The notes beneath the pieces are model-generated. The model did not search any database and had not been told where the DNA came from. It worked only from the letters and a program-made list of their open reading frames with translations. A stretch of 64,000 bases of DNA from Phytomonas francai (Eukaryota > Euglenozoa > Kinetoplastea > Trypanosomatida > Trypanosomatidae), in contig MJCC01000004.1 in the NCBI GenBank assembly GCA_001766655.1, forward strand, positions 819,421 through 883,420, read 5' to 3'. Shown here one piece after another: positions 46,219 to 57,000 of the stretch. The translations under genes were made by a program, and so were the position numbers. Numbering within the stretch: position 1 is the first letter of the stretch; each line of letters starts with the position of its first letter.

Positions 46219-48291
46219 TTAAAGTTCAATAGGGTTTTCAGCAGTACCCTCCGGAGAAGTGGGGAGGAGGGATGGCTCTCGAGGGCGCTTACCTCCCAAG
46301 GGAGTCCCGAGCGAAGCGCTGCCCTCCCGCTCCGGCGAGACTGAGCGCGTTTGTCGAGCGCCCTGCCCCACCGCCGGATCCACGGCATCGGCGTCGTCAG
46401 CTAACAGCAGGCCACCCTCAGCAGGGGTAGTCCCACTCTCGAGGTGCGATGGGTACCAAACGTACGCAGGCCATGGGGGCACCAGGGCAGAAGCCTCGCT
46501 CGCGACCCCGTCGGCCGCCGCCGACGCGAACGGGTCCACGCTTGACGAGAGGTGCAGGTGCGTCGGAAGGGCCTCTCGCATCTCGCATAGGCGCCGCCAG
46601 AGCAACGTATCCACGACCAGATCCTTTGTCCACATCTCGCGATCACAGAGGGGGCAGTTCCAGTAGCATCCCTTATGCCCGCTCAGGAGGTGCGAGCGCA
46701 GGTCGATGCACTGCAGGTGGCGGCAAAGCGCGCCGCGGACGGGCACCTCGATGGGCATCTGCGAAACTGAACACTTCGTGCTGATCGCCGGATCCCCCAA
46801 CGCAAGCGCCTCATGGCTGTCCTCGCAAAGGATGCTGCGGTAGAAGGACCCGGCGCGTTGGTCGCTTTGGGCAAGCATGGATCGGACCCCCGTTGGGGCA
46901 GACACGTCCGAAGACAGGACAGTGGTCGTAAGATGGTCTACCAGCTTCGGAATACGGCCTTCGCCAAATCTCTTCTCCAAAAAAGTCGCCACAATCTCCT
47001 CGAGCGTATTGGATTGCACCACCACCAACAGCGCTGGTGTAAAGTAGTCTCTGTTGAACACATCGATCCTCAACCGTTGGCTGCTTTGCGGACGATTAAT
47101 GTACTGTGTAATATCCAGGGATAAAAAGGTCTTTGCCACTTCCTGTTTCCGCTCTGGCCATGCGCGTCGCCACGACGCTAAAACACACTGATCATTCACA
47201 TAAATGGTGATTTCCTTTGCGGTAGGCCATCGAGCGGGAATATTGGGATGGCGAAATGGAATCAAATGAATGCGGAGACGACGCGCGGCAACAGCATTCG
47301 CGTACTGCACAGGCACCTCAAACTTCATTGAATGGCTGCCATAACGGAGTTGAAAGCGGCGAACAATACCAAGAATCGTAAAGAAAGGCGAGGAGCGTTC
47401 ATCAAGGTGAATGATTTCGGTGCTGCCAGAGCCTAGTGTCGACGAGGCGGCATTGGAAGATCCAGTGGACTGGTTCGTCGCCGGCACCACTCCCACAGCT
47501 GTCGTTGGCGTGACGTTGACACTGTTCGGGGGCGGTGAACCCAACCTTTTAGGAACAGGGGTAGTAAGTATCCTATCCTTTGGATACCTGAGCATGTTAG
47601 GGACAGGCTCAGTGTTAGATACAGGTGCCATTTCGTGGGGCTTGGAGACTTGCAGAAGCTTAGAGCTCGACAAACAATTTCCCATGGCAGGACCAGCTTC
47701 CGAATTTGCGGCTAAGCTCGCTGGGGGGGCAGAGTCCGGGAAATCTGTGATGTGATCCACGATAGGTAGTGGCCTTAAATGACGACTCTCGCCATTGGAA
47801 GGCGCTCGGTGCGACTTAGCAATCAACAGGGGCCCCTCTTCCGTGAAACTATTCGTGTTGACGTTACACCCGTTGCTACTTTTGATAAGTGTATTAGGGG
47901 GTAAAAGCGAGGAAAGAGAATCAATTTGATCGGCAAGTGGCAACTGATTTAACTCCAGAAAGGGAGGGCGTAGGCGATCTCGGTTAAGCACCCTCACTGC
48001 TGCTGCTGCCGCACGCGAGAGATCCGCCTTTCTACCGGTGACAGGAAAACTAGCCGCCTCACGTAGCTCACCGTGTTCCAAAAGAATATCCCGCATTTCC
48101 TGCATAATCTTGTGGATATCTTTCGCCAGATACCAATCCTGTAGCTTCCCCTCAGAGACGATCCCTTTAAAATCCTCGAAGTTGACAGAGTTTGGAATCA
48201 CACGACCATGCAATCGGCTCCAATCCCCTTCTGTTATACCATCAGGAAAAACACTAACATTGCATTTAGTCGTTTTACTGGGAACTTTCAT
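46219..48291 (-). CDS. SIZ1: PIAS/SIZ-type SUMO E3 ligase
   Basis: A 690-residue nuclear SUMO ligase. After an N-terminal helical part and a disordered Ser/Pro/Thr linker comes a PINIT-like domain (about 305-460: F-Q-L-R-Y-G, V-P-V-Q-Y-A, I-H-L-I-P-F-R, I-T-I-Y-V-N-D, F-L-S-L-D-I-T-Q-Y-I). The SP-RING (512-570) has V-P-V-R-G-A-L-C-R-H-L-Q-C-I-D-L and N-C-P-L-C-D-R-E, giving zinc ligands Cys523, His525, Cys546 and Cys549, then D-L-V-V-D-T-L-L. A C-terminal acidic tail ends T-A-E-N-P-I-E-L, which could include a SUMO-interacting segment. Trypanosome SIZ1/PIAS supports VSG expression-site SUMOylation. The ATG at 48291 is chosen because a strong acceptor lies at 48319; the 34 codons above it are hydrophobic and outside. 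Confidence 0.82.
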   Translation of the reverse strand: MKVPSKTTKCNVSVFPDGITEGDWSRLHGRVIPNSVNFEDFKGIVSEGKLQDWYLAKDIHKIMQEMRDILLEHGELREAASFPVTGRKADLSRAAAAAVRVLNRDRLRPPFLELNQLPLADQIDSLSSLLPPNTLIKSSNGCNVNTNSFTEEGPLLIAKSHRAPSNGESRHLRPLPIVDHITDFPDSAPPASLAANSEAGPAMGNCLSSSKLLQVSKPHEMAPVSNTEPVPNMLRYPKDRILTTPVPKRLGSPPPNSVNVTPTTAVGVVPATNQSTGSSNAASSTLGSGSTEIIHLDERSSPFFTILGIVRRFQLRYGSHSMKFEVPVQYANAVAARRLRIHLIPFRHPNIPARWPTAKEITIYVNDQCVLASWRRAWPERKQEVAKTFLSLDITQYINRPQSSQRLRIDVFNRDYFTPALLVVVQSNTLEEIVATFLEKRFGEGRIPKLVDHLTTTVLSSDVSAPTGVRSMLAQSDQRAGSFYRSILCEDSHEALALGDPAISTKCSVSQMPIEVPVRGALCRHLQCIDLRSHLLSGHKGCYWNCPLCDREMWTKDLVVDTLLWRRLCEMREALPTHLHLSSSVDPFASAAADGVASEASALVPPWPAYVWYPSHLESGTTPAEGGLLLADDADAVDPAVGQGARQTRSVSPEREGSASLGTPLGGKRPREPSLLPTSPEGTAENPIEL

Positions 48292-49287
48292 GAGCTCAAA
48301 TTCTATGTAAAATTGTACCTCAATAAAGAGAAACGAGGAAAATAAAAAAAAAAACGGAGTCTTGCGTATGAATGGTGTATCAATACGAGACAAGGGCCTT
48401 TAACCAATCAAAAGGCTCAATACTTGTCGTATCGCCAAAGGATAGTGGGGGAAAAACAAAACTGCTATGAGTTTGACCCTGAGGCCTATTTTCAATTTTC
48501 CTTCTTTTGTTATTCGCTATAAGAAAGGGTAAATCGAGCATAACGGTCCTCATATTACGCCTATAGGGGAAAAACGTAGAAATGGGAAAATTTGAGTGAA
48601 GCTGAATAAGACACATTTACTAAAAAGCTGACTCAGATACCCCCCGGAACAGTTGTATCGGACAGGTAAATTAAAAAGACTTAGGGAATTACATTTAAAA
48701 AATGAAGAGGAACTATTGACCTTTAAATAGATCACCCAAGCCTTATTTTCACTTTTTCAAAAAACTGTTCTAGAACTTCCATGCGAACGGGAAAAAGGGA
48801 AAATATGCAAAATCCTTCACCACTAAAAATTATAGTTGAAAATATGTATACATATCTATACATATAGATAGATAAATATACAGAGAACTAGCAAATTTAC
48901 ATAATGATAATCAACATAGGAATAAAACTTAACATAAGTAACAGTGTGTAGAAACTTACCAAACCAAAATTTCTGTCGCTGTATACATTTAGGCTTTACA
49001 AAGCAGTTGAAAGAAGACAATACACTCGAAACTGGTTACAGACCTCTCCTTAAGGTGTTTCCTTAACGCTAAACCTTTTTCATGTTCAAAGGGAAAAAGG
49101 AACAATCTAAATACATTATAAAGAAAACTTGAACTTTTTTTTTAAAGGAGGGGGAACCATAGAAACATCCTTAACGCTTTGATATGCCTCGGTTAGATCA
49201 GTTTTATATTAAGATTAGAAAGATCAAACAATATAAAATTTATAAATAACATAGACAGAAACTAGGAAATCAGTAACTAGAAGTGGC
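48292..49287. other. Intergenic spacer SIZ1 - PKAC1
   Basis: About 1 kb of AT-rich DNA; holds the SIZ1 splice signal (48319-48356), short GATA/TATA patches near 48840-48880 and a T10 run near 49134. No gene seen. Confidence 0.65.
48319..48356 (-). promoter_or_regulatory. Putative trans-splice acceptor for SIZ1
   Basis: On the minus strand a T12 run and further pyrimidines lead to the first AG at 48319-48320, then the ATG at 48291. It is one of the clearest tract-AG pairs in the window. Confidence 0.5.
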
Positions 49288-50394
49288 CTAGAAATCCCTG
49301 AACTCTGCCTGCTGTGTTGACGTTAACGGCGGATTGCGATCCACAGGGCTATCAGGATACTTTTCAAAGTTGCTGGTGTCACCGGGGTTCCGCACCTTCA
49401 CAGGAATTGGTGCTGGATAATAGCGCGCGTAGAGCTTATCCCAGTTCGCGCCGCTAAAGTACGGATGGTTCTTGATGTCCGCCACGCCCCCCTTCAGCGT
49501 ACCCAGACGTCGCGTGTGGTCATTCTGCAGCAGCCCCTTCACGAGATCACGTGCACGCCCGTCGAACCAGTTCGGGAACCTCAGCCGGCCGGCCAGGATC
49601 TTCTCATAGATTCGGAACGGCGTGTCGTCGTAGTATGGGGGATAGCCCGAGATGAATTCATAGAGAAGGACGCCCATCGTCCACCAGTCCACCGCCTTGC
49701 CGTGTCCCTTGCTCTGGATCACCTCCGGTGCGAGGTACTCCGGCGTCCCGCACAGCGTAAACGTCCGGTCCGTTACCCTCTTCGCGAAGCCGAAATCCGT
49801 CACCTTGACGTGGCCCTTGCTGTCCAGTAGCAGGTTCTCCGGCTTCAGATCGCGGTAGATGATGTCCAAGGAGTGCAGGTACTCAAACGCTAGCACGAGC
49901 TCCGCGTGGTAGAACTTCGCCACGTCGTTCGGGAAGCGACCGGCCGTCCGCAGGTGCGTGAACATCTCGCCCCCCATCACGAACTCCATCATCAGGTACA
50001 CCTTCTTCTCGTCCTGGAAGGAGCACATCATGTTGACGATGAACGGGTGGCTCAGCTTCATCAGAATCTCCTTCTCCTGCGCCAGGTGCTGCTGCTGCTT
50101 CATTTTGATGATCTCCCGCTTCTTGAGACACTTCACCGCGTAAAACTCGTCCGTGCCCTTGCGGCGCACCAAGCGCACACGCCCAAACGAGCCGGTGCCT
50201 AGCGTCTCGCGCATCTCAAAATCGCTCAACTTCCATGAACTCGTATCCGGCTTCTCAAAATTCTGCATGGACCAAGCACTCCCCCTCCCTTTTCGGTCAT
50301 CTTGGGGTGTTTGCCCCTTAAAGTTAGAATGGTTTAGATGCCTTCCATCTATTTTTCTCTCAAAAGAGGTACTTTGGCTAGTAGATCCGTTCAT
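49288..50394 (-). CDS. PKAC1: cAMP-dependent-type protein kinase catalytic subunit (PKAC1)
   Basis: An intact AGC kinase of 368 residues. All PKA landmarks are present: G-T-G-S-F-G (66-71), Lys88 in A-V-K, Y-R-D-L-K-P-E-N (180-187), D-F-G (200-202), the activation Thr213 in T-L-C-G-T-P-E-Y, A-P-E, and D-W-W-T-M-G. The C-tail carries N-P-G-D-T-S-N-F-x-x-Y-P and ends E-F-R-D-F, a hydrophobic end of the AGC type. The N-terminal 48 residues are specific to this copy and lack a Gly2 myristoylation site. The P-D-T-S-S-W-K-L-S-D-F-E entry is like trypanosome PKAC1/2. In trypanosomes the PKA regulatory subunit responds to nucleosides rather than cAMP. It lies next to PRP8. The core tract is shared almost unchanged with the broken copy at 35446-36504. 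Confidence 0.92.
   Translation of the reverse strand: MNGSTSQSTSFERKIDGRHLNHSNFKGQTPQDDRKGRGSAWSMQNFEKPDTSSWKLSDFEMRETLGTGSFGRVRLVRRKGTDEFYAVKCLKKREIIKMKQQQHLAQEKEILMKLSHPFIVNMMCSFQDEKKVYLMMEFVMGGEMFTHLRTAGRFPNDVAKFYHAELVLAFEYLHSLDIIYRDLKPENLLLDSKGHVKVTDFGFAKRVTDRTFTLCGTPEYLAPEVIQSKGHGKAVDWWTMGVLLYEFISGYPPYYDDTPFRIYEKILAGRLRFPNWFDGRARDLVKGLLQNDHTRRLGTLKGGVADIKNHPYFSGANWDKLYARYYPAPIPVKVRNPGDTSNFEKYPDSPVDRNPPLTSTQQAEFRDF
49293..50251 (-). repeat. 959-bp near-identical tract shared with 35451-36409
   Basis: Partner of the tract in PKA copy 1, with a constant offset of 13842 bases. Differences at 49663, 49685 and 49792 only; here 49685 keeps the Trp codon. Confidence 0.9.
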
Positions 50395-51023
50395 CTCCTC
50401 ACCCTATTCTGGAAATTTTACCTTTGTCTTTCTCTATAATTTGGATGTTACAATATAAAAAGTAATGATTTAGTCAGAAAAAATGTATATACAAGAAGGT
50501 GCTAATTTTGCTCTGATTGTCGTGTTTTCCCTTCCTTTTTAATACAATATTCCTTCACTCACAAAATATAATGCAAATACCTGCTAGTCTTTTAAGTGTA
50601 TATATTCCCATAAATACTTTATATTTAAAGACTGTTCTTAAGAAAGGAAATAATGATCTAGAACGAAAAAAAATTGGGCCAATTAGCATCATGATTTAAA
50701 ATAAATACATCTCCAATAAGACATTTTTTGTATTGATTGATTGATTTAGTTATGAATTTTTTTGCTTCAGCGTGTATCGATTTTGAAGTAAAAAGATGCC
50801 CTAGTAGAATCTAATTTAGAGGTTTTACTTTTCGTTCACGCCCCTTACCTCTATAGAAGCATATTTTTTTAGGGATAAAGTAAATGTTTTAAAGGGTTCC
50901 TCAGTCTATTCCTTATACTGTGTTCTAAAAAGGACTGCCTACGTTATCAAGTTTTCGCAGTAGAAACTCTTGATTCACATCTACGCTCCCCAACCTCACC
51001 CTGAGCATCTGTCCATCAATCTA
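50395..51023. other. Intergenic spacer PKAC1 - PRP8
   Basis: AT-rich, no gene or clear repeat seen. Confidence 0.6.
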
Positions 51024-54000
51024 CTAGAGAAAACCTCCCTCATTTTCGAAAACATCATTTTCATCCATGATGTCAACTACATCCTCTCTTTCACGTAGAC
51101 GAAGAAAGCTCAGAAAATGTTCTGTACGATGAATTGCCGAAAAAAACGCCTCAGGAGTATTCACTGTCACTTCGAACTCACTTGTGTCCTTCCACAGTGC
51201 TCCTTTAAAGTAATAGTTCCACGACCGCTGAGTGGGAACTAAGAAAAAGCCCATTAATTTGGTGGAAAGAGTGCCTCGGCCAGGATTGTAGTATTCTACC
51301 GGAACCTCTGTCGGACTTCGCTTCAAGATACTTTCGTGCTCTGTCTGCGCCCAGGCGATGCCCTCCGGTGTAATAGAGAAGCAGCGCATATTCACACCAT
51401 CCTCTGACATCCCAAGGATAACAGTAAGAAGACCCTCTATTTGAATGCCCTGGTTTGCACTCAGGAGACGTCCCTGAATTCCTAAATCGTAAGAGTCGAT
51501 CTGTAGCGTAGACTCTCCTGTACGGACTATACCTAAGAAAGCCAAGTTACAGTCCCGCAATTCGGGCGCCTCAAAGGGAATTCGTGCTGGTGTACGGACT
51601 CCCTGTGGAGTCCCAGCCTGCGGCGGTATCATGGCACAAAGTACTTCCTTAATGTTTGGAGAGTCCGGTAGCGCATGGCCGAATAGGTAGGCACAGCACT
51701 GCACTTTTACGTCACACGCCGCCAAAAGCTTTTGAACGAGATCTTCCGGTAGAATAAGCTGGTCACTTCCGGCGGTGGCACCTGCAACATCTAGCCTCAG
51801 CGGTGTGTTTTCGTCCAGAAACGCGGCATTTGCTAAAGACCTTGGCCGCCAGTTGCTCTCTAGAGCTGCACCCCCAAAGTCAAAAGCACTTTTGATCTTG
51901 CGTGTCACGACCTCGCCCGTCTGGGTGGTTAACTCGACCGTCTTTTCAGGAACCTTGGTGCGTCGCATGGATTCAATCTCCTTAATTTCTGCTTCCTGTA
52001 TTTCGACATTCGTCATCCGTTTCCCAAGCAAAATTCCCTCCTTCTCCTTCTCTGTAAAATCGTTCGGACTCGCATTCATCCGGCGAGCGGCATCCGCGAT
52101 GATCATCTCTTCCAACCGAGTCGAAACTATCTCCCACTCCTGCCGAGCCCCAAATGTTGGCCAAAAGTTTGAAGAAGACACCTCGACATGCAAGTCCGGT
52201 ATAAGTATCTGTCGTGTTCGCATCAAGTTCACGTGGTAGCCACGCAAAATGAGATTAAGCAGGTTGAAACAAGTGATGGGTTGAAATTGCAAGGACATCT
52301 GCCAATCGTCGTATAGGCAGAATTCCCAGCCCTTGCTCTCCGTCGCCGTGATGCGCAGGTCAATGAGGCGGGTATGACGCAGGATCATCGGCAGAGGCAA
52401 GTTAAGCTCGCTCTGGCCAATGATTAAATTGGGATGGTCTAGCACCAGCATATTATGCAAAGTTTGCCGAAACCGAGAACGCGTTACAATGATTTTTCCA
52501 GGGCGCTCGTTGGGAGGGGTACTGCGCAGCCATGAGGCAATCTCCTCAGCGGCCTTTTCTCGCGCCAGCTTAGAGCGGCGTTTCATTCCGGAAAATACGC
52601 TTTTGTGCACCACACTCATTCGGAGCTGCCCAGTGACCGGTTCGAAAATCAATACAGCACCATTTTCAGACTTGAACTTTCGCCCACCATCCGGTGTGGG
52701 CTGCTCACTGGTGACATAGGTCGCGCTATCGTCGACAATCCATGTCCGCATACCACCGGAAAAGAGCTCAGCAATATTCGTGTCCGACAAGCTAGATTCA
52801 GTCGGGTTAGAGTTAAAAAGACCGAGGTCACGCTTCATGCGATCGCGTAGGGTGTTTAGAGCTGGATTACTCCTCATGATAGCCTGCATAAGCTTTACCA
52901 TCAGCGACTTAAATCCAGGTATCCAATACCCAAAGACGCTGTGACAATTGTAAGCGATATCAATAGCAACAATAGCACCAGATGGAAACGGGTACATTTT
53001 TGCGGTACTGTATTCATAGAACTTCTTTCGGGCGTATTCAGCAATGTTATGGCTGTCGTAGTTGCCCCAGCGAAGCTGCACATCGATCCAGAACTTACCC
53101 GTCGTGAAGCCCTTGTACTCATCACTCACCTCGTCCAGAAGAGAGGTTGGCTTGCTGGTCACAGGCCAGCGAGCCGCACTCACCATGATGATATCCGCCG
53201 CAGAGCTGGTAAAGGTATACGACTTCTGCGGGTGTTGTTGTTGGAGCGTCACGGATGCTGCCGACAGATCCATCATAGAGTCTTTCATTTTACTCGCGAT
53301 GGCATTCACCACGGAAGCGTGAATCTTTTCCCACAACGATTGGCTAAAAATCTTGATTAATGACTTTTTAATGGTCTCGAGCTTGCCGTGCATAAACACC
53401 CCAGTGGTTTCAATTTTCGATTCAAAACCAGCCTGAACATCAGAACGATTGATAGTGGGACTCCACCACAGTGCAAAACGTTGATTCGGAACCTTGGAGA
53501 GACCTGCGCGCTGCTGCTTGGCAAGTTTGGAGTCCTTCTTTGTATTCTCAAACCCGCCTTCGCGGTTGAATTCGATACCTTCCCATGATGGAAACCCGGT
53601 GCCCTTGAAGAGACTATGCTCTAAGATAGCCTCAACACCACCGAGAGCAATGTTCATATCCGCTCGGTACTTCTCCAAAACACCACCACAAATATTTCCA
53701 TCATGCTCGTGGTGGAACCACCAATTTTTAAGATACTTTCCAGCTTGGTAGCGTTGGAATTCCATACGAGACCGAAACCCGACGTTAAAGTGGAAAAGAG
53801 GTGCATTACGTGAGAAACGTACACGGACACGGGGAACGCCCTTGTCAATGATATCCTCGATGTCGTCCAATGAGACACGACCGCCAGCAGCTTTTGCTTC
53901 CCGCTCACGTGAGCGGAACTCTAGCCAAGCCCGTTCGCTTTCCCGAAACTCTGTCTCCCAGGGGGTGTAGTACTGCAGAATATTAGGAATAGGAATGTTC

Positions 54001-57000
54001 TCATCGTTAGTGAGACCTGAGTAGAAAAATTGTATGCCCGTGTTAGTTGTTTTCGAATACACAGTATCTTTTGCTGGAATAAAAGAATGACCTACGGAAA
54101 GCATTCCCAAGCCTCCTAGATCGGATGGTGCGTAAAACATCGCCGCGGGAAAACGTGACTTGGCGCGTGAGTTTAGATTCATCATAACCCGGGCCTGCAT
54201 GCGATGCTCCGCCATGGCCAGAACCATCTGCAGCTCTTCCGATCCGAGGATCGCCTCACGGTAGTAAGGTACAACTTCAGTTATAAATGCGTTCCATTTA
54301 GCTGCGATACTATGAAAAGTTGAACTGCCGACCATCATGACGGTTCGGCGGGCCTTGTTACGCATCATATTAATGTGTTCCTTTGACACCTGAAGAAATG
54401 CGCGGCAGGTAATGTCCTTAGTGGTATGGTTGCGCAGGCTCCACATCGACTCATTCTCCAGAACCTCGGTTTCCGTGCGTGCTACAGGCAGCAAGCGGAT
54501 CGAAAAGCCAGCAATATCACATAGAAGGTTCGGGTTGTCTTTGGAATAAACACTTACAAAGCTCGTTTCCTCTGTAATTTCAGCCAAAGCTGGTGGTAAG
54601 CGGCCGCTAAACTCCCATAGCACTGCACGTGCAAGATTGACATCATTCAGGAATAATCGCATACGTGCGTCACGAGCCCATTGCTTGGCGTTTTTGAATC
54701 CATATACGGACGCGTTCTTAGAACGCATAGCTGGGTCTGAGTTGGTCTCCCTCAGGTAGCGCTGTCGAATATCATCAGCTTCTGCTTTGGTATAGCGCAA
54801 TAGAATGTAAACCTCATTGTGATAGCGGCAGTAACCACGAATAGGGTGAGACACTGCAAGGTAAGGGTCTCGGAAAAAACTCATAAAGGGATTCGGCTTC
54901 AGGGCCGTTCCAGCAATTTCTTGGCTTCGCCTAGCTCCTATCAAAAGAATGTCCATCATCAGACCCCAGTACTGGGCAAGGAACGACGAGAACATAAACC
55001 CACGAATAAGGCCTTTATGATGATGGTAGCTCATATCCTTGAACTCCACCACCACGTCGTGGCGGCTGACAATATAATCGACAAGAGATTTGTCCATAAT
55101 CAACTCCAGCAATGGACGGAAGAAAATCCAATCCACTTGGTCATAGAACGCTTGCTGCAAGTCAGCATGCATAAGTACCACAGACTCTTCATGGTTAGTA
55201 TCCCATATATCAGGGCTGTTGTTGACGCCTTCGCACCACCGGTACACAAGCTGCGGCGCCGGTTCTGTATCTGATGGTTTTACCCAATTAGGGAACATGC
55301 GCTGCACTCCCATCGCCTTGTACCACAGGTACTGGTCAAGAAATGCATCAATCATCTTTTCTGTTGGCGTTACGTTGTAAATGGGATAAAGGTGCGAAAA
55401 ATTGTCAATGTACTCAACCTCTAAATTTTTGAACCGACGCTGATGTGCTAAGGTGTCGACAATGCGCGACAGCATCTCATGTGGCGCATTGAAGGCCTGC
55501 TCGATACGCGCCTGCTCCTCCCGTTGGCTAGCGGTCAAGCGGTTGGCAATGTTATGTTGTTCTCGGAGGCGATTGAGAGAGAGCTTGAGCAATGAGAGTT
55601 CAGCTGTTTTCGACGGATCAGGGAATGATATTTTTTTAAATCCACGATCATCGAGCCAATTAGCCATCATACGGTATATCTCAGTTGCCACCTCTGGCGT
55701 CAAAGCTGCTTTATCCTCACCACGGATGTACCGCTGTTGCCGCTCCTGCTCCTCCATGATCTTCAAGCGTGTAAGGCGGCCGAGATTTTTCATGAAAGCC
55801 CGCTTATCGACCATATCACTATCTGCAATGCGTTGTCTTTGCAGTTGTGCAATGCGAATGTACTCCTCCGAGCGCAGCTTAACATACTTTTTCACTAAAT
55901 CCTCTAGAGGCTTCGCCAATCCAGGGATGGACCACGGCACCCCTGCACGCCAGTGGCGAAATGCCTCGTTCATATGTTGATCCATAGTGACAATGACAGA
56001 GCCCTTGACATTTTCAGGAAGCATCTCACGTAGCTCTCGTCTGTACGCTTCTTTGATGTTGACGTCTTTGTATGTTTCCACGCGCTGGCGGGTGACGCGC
56101 TTCCCAGTATACTTGTCTTTTTGAACTCGCCCATGAAGAACACGCTCCGTGAGATTCCCTAGGTGATTCTGCAAAAGCGAAGTCATCCCGCGGAAAAAGA
56201 AAACCCATACTCTCCACGAAGGCCCCCAGAACCCGCAGCCCGGTCCACTCGGCACACCACCAACATTGAATTTGCTGTACAGCACATGCTTTAGGTCGCG
56301 AGTGCGCTTGATCTGCCGCATGGTACGAAGCTTATAACGGTAAATGCCTGTTTGCACTCCGACGTGATTAAAGAGGTAATGCAAAGCATCAGCCAGTTGG
56401 AAAGCATCGCTGCGTCCGAGTCGATACATCACGTGCAAATCGATGATCTGTTTCATAAATCCTAGCATCTCTCGCACGAGGTGAAAAGATGGGCCTAAGC
56501 GACTCTTTTTGATTTCTTTGGTTGTCAACGTGCGAGTCGGTTTTGCCTCAAAGTTGTAGTCAATGTGTACGTACGGCAAGCACTTTATGTTGATGAACTG
56601 GACAAGCATGTTGTGACCCTGACGCATAAGCTGCAGTCCTGCCTCCAGCCAGTCCATCTTAGTACGAGCAAAATACTTTATCTCCGCAAGGCGTTCGAGA
56701 CGAGTCTTTCCAGATACCCTGATGTCATCGTCGTCGTCTGTAGTAGAATGCCGATGTTTACTGTTTCTATGCAGATGACGCTTAACATGATGCTTGAGCA
56801 ACTGGGTATAACTCCGGAGAGTCTTCTCGCGTGAGTCAGAGGTGAGTAAACCCGGTGGATCCTGATAAAAGCTATCACATAAAGGAACGTCTAGTCGACG
56901 TTTCGAACCTCCCTCAAATGCGTTAAAAGGTTTCGGTGCAAACACCAGGGTCATAGCAGACTTAGTTTGCGACGCTTCTAAAGGAATTTCGCTCAAAAAG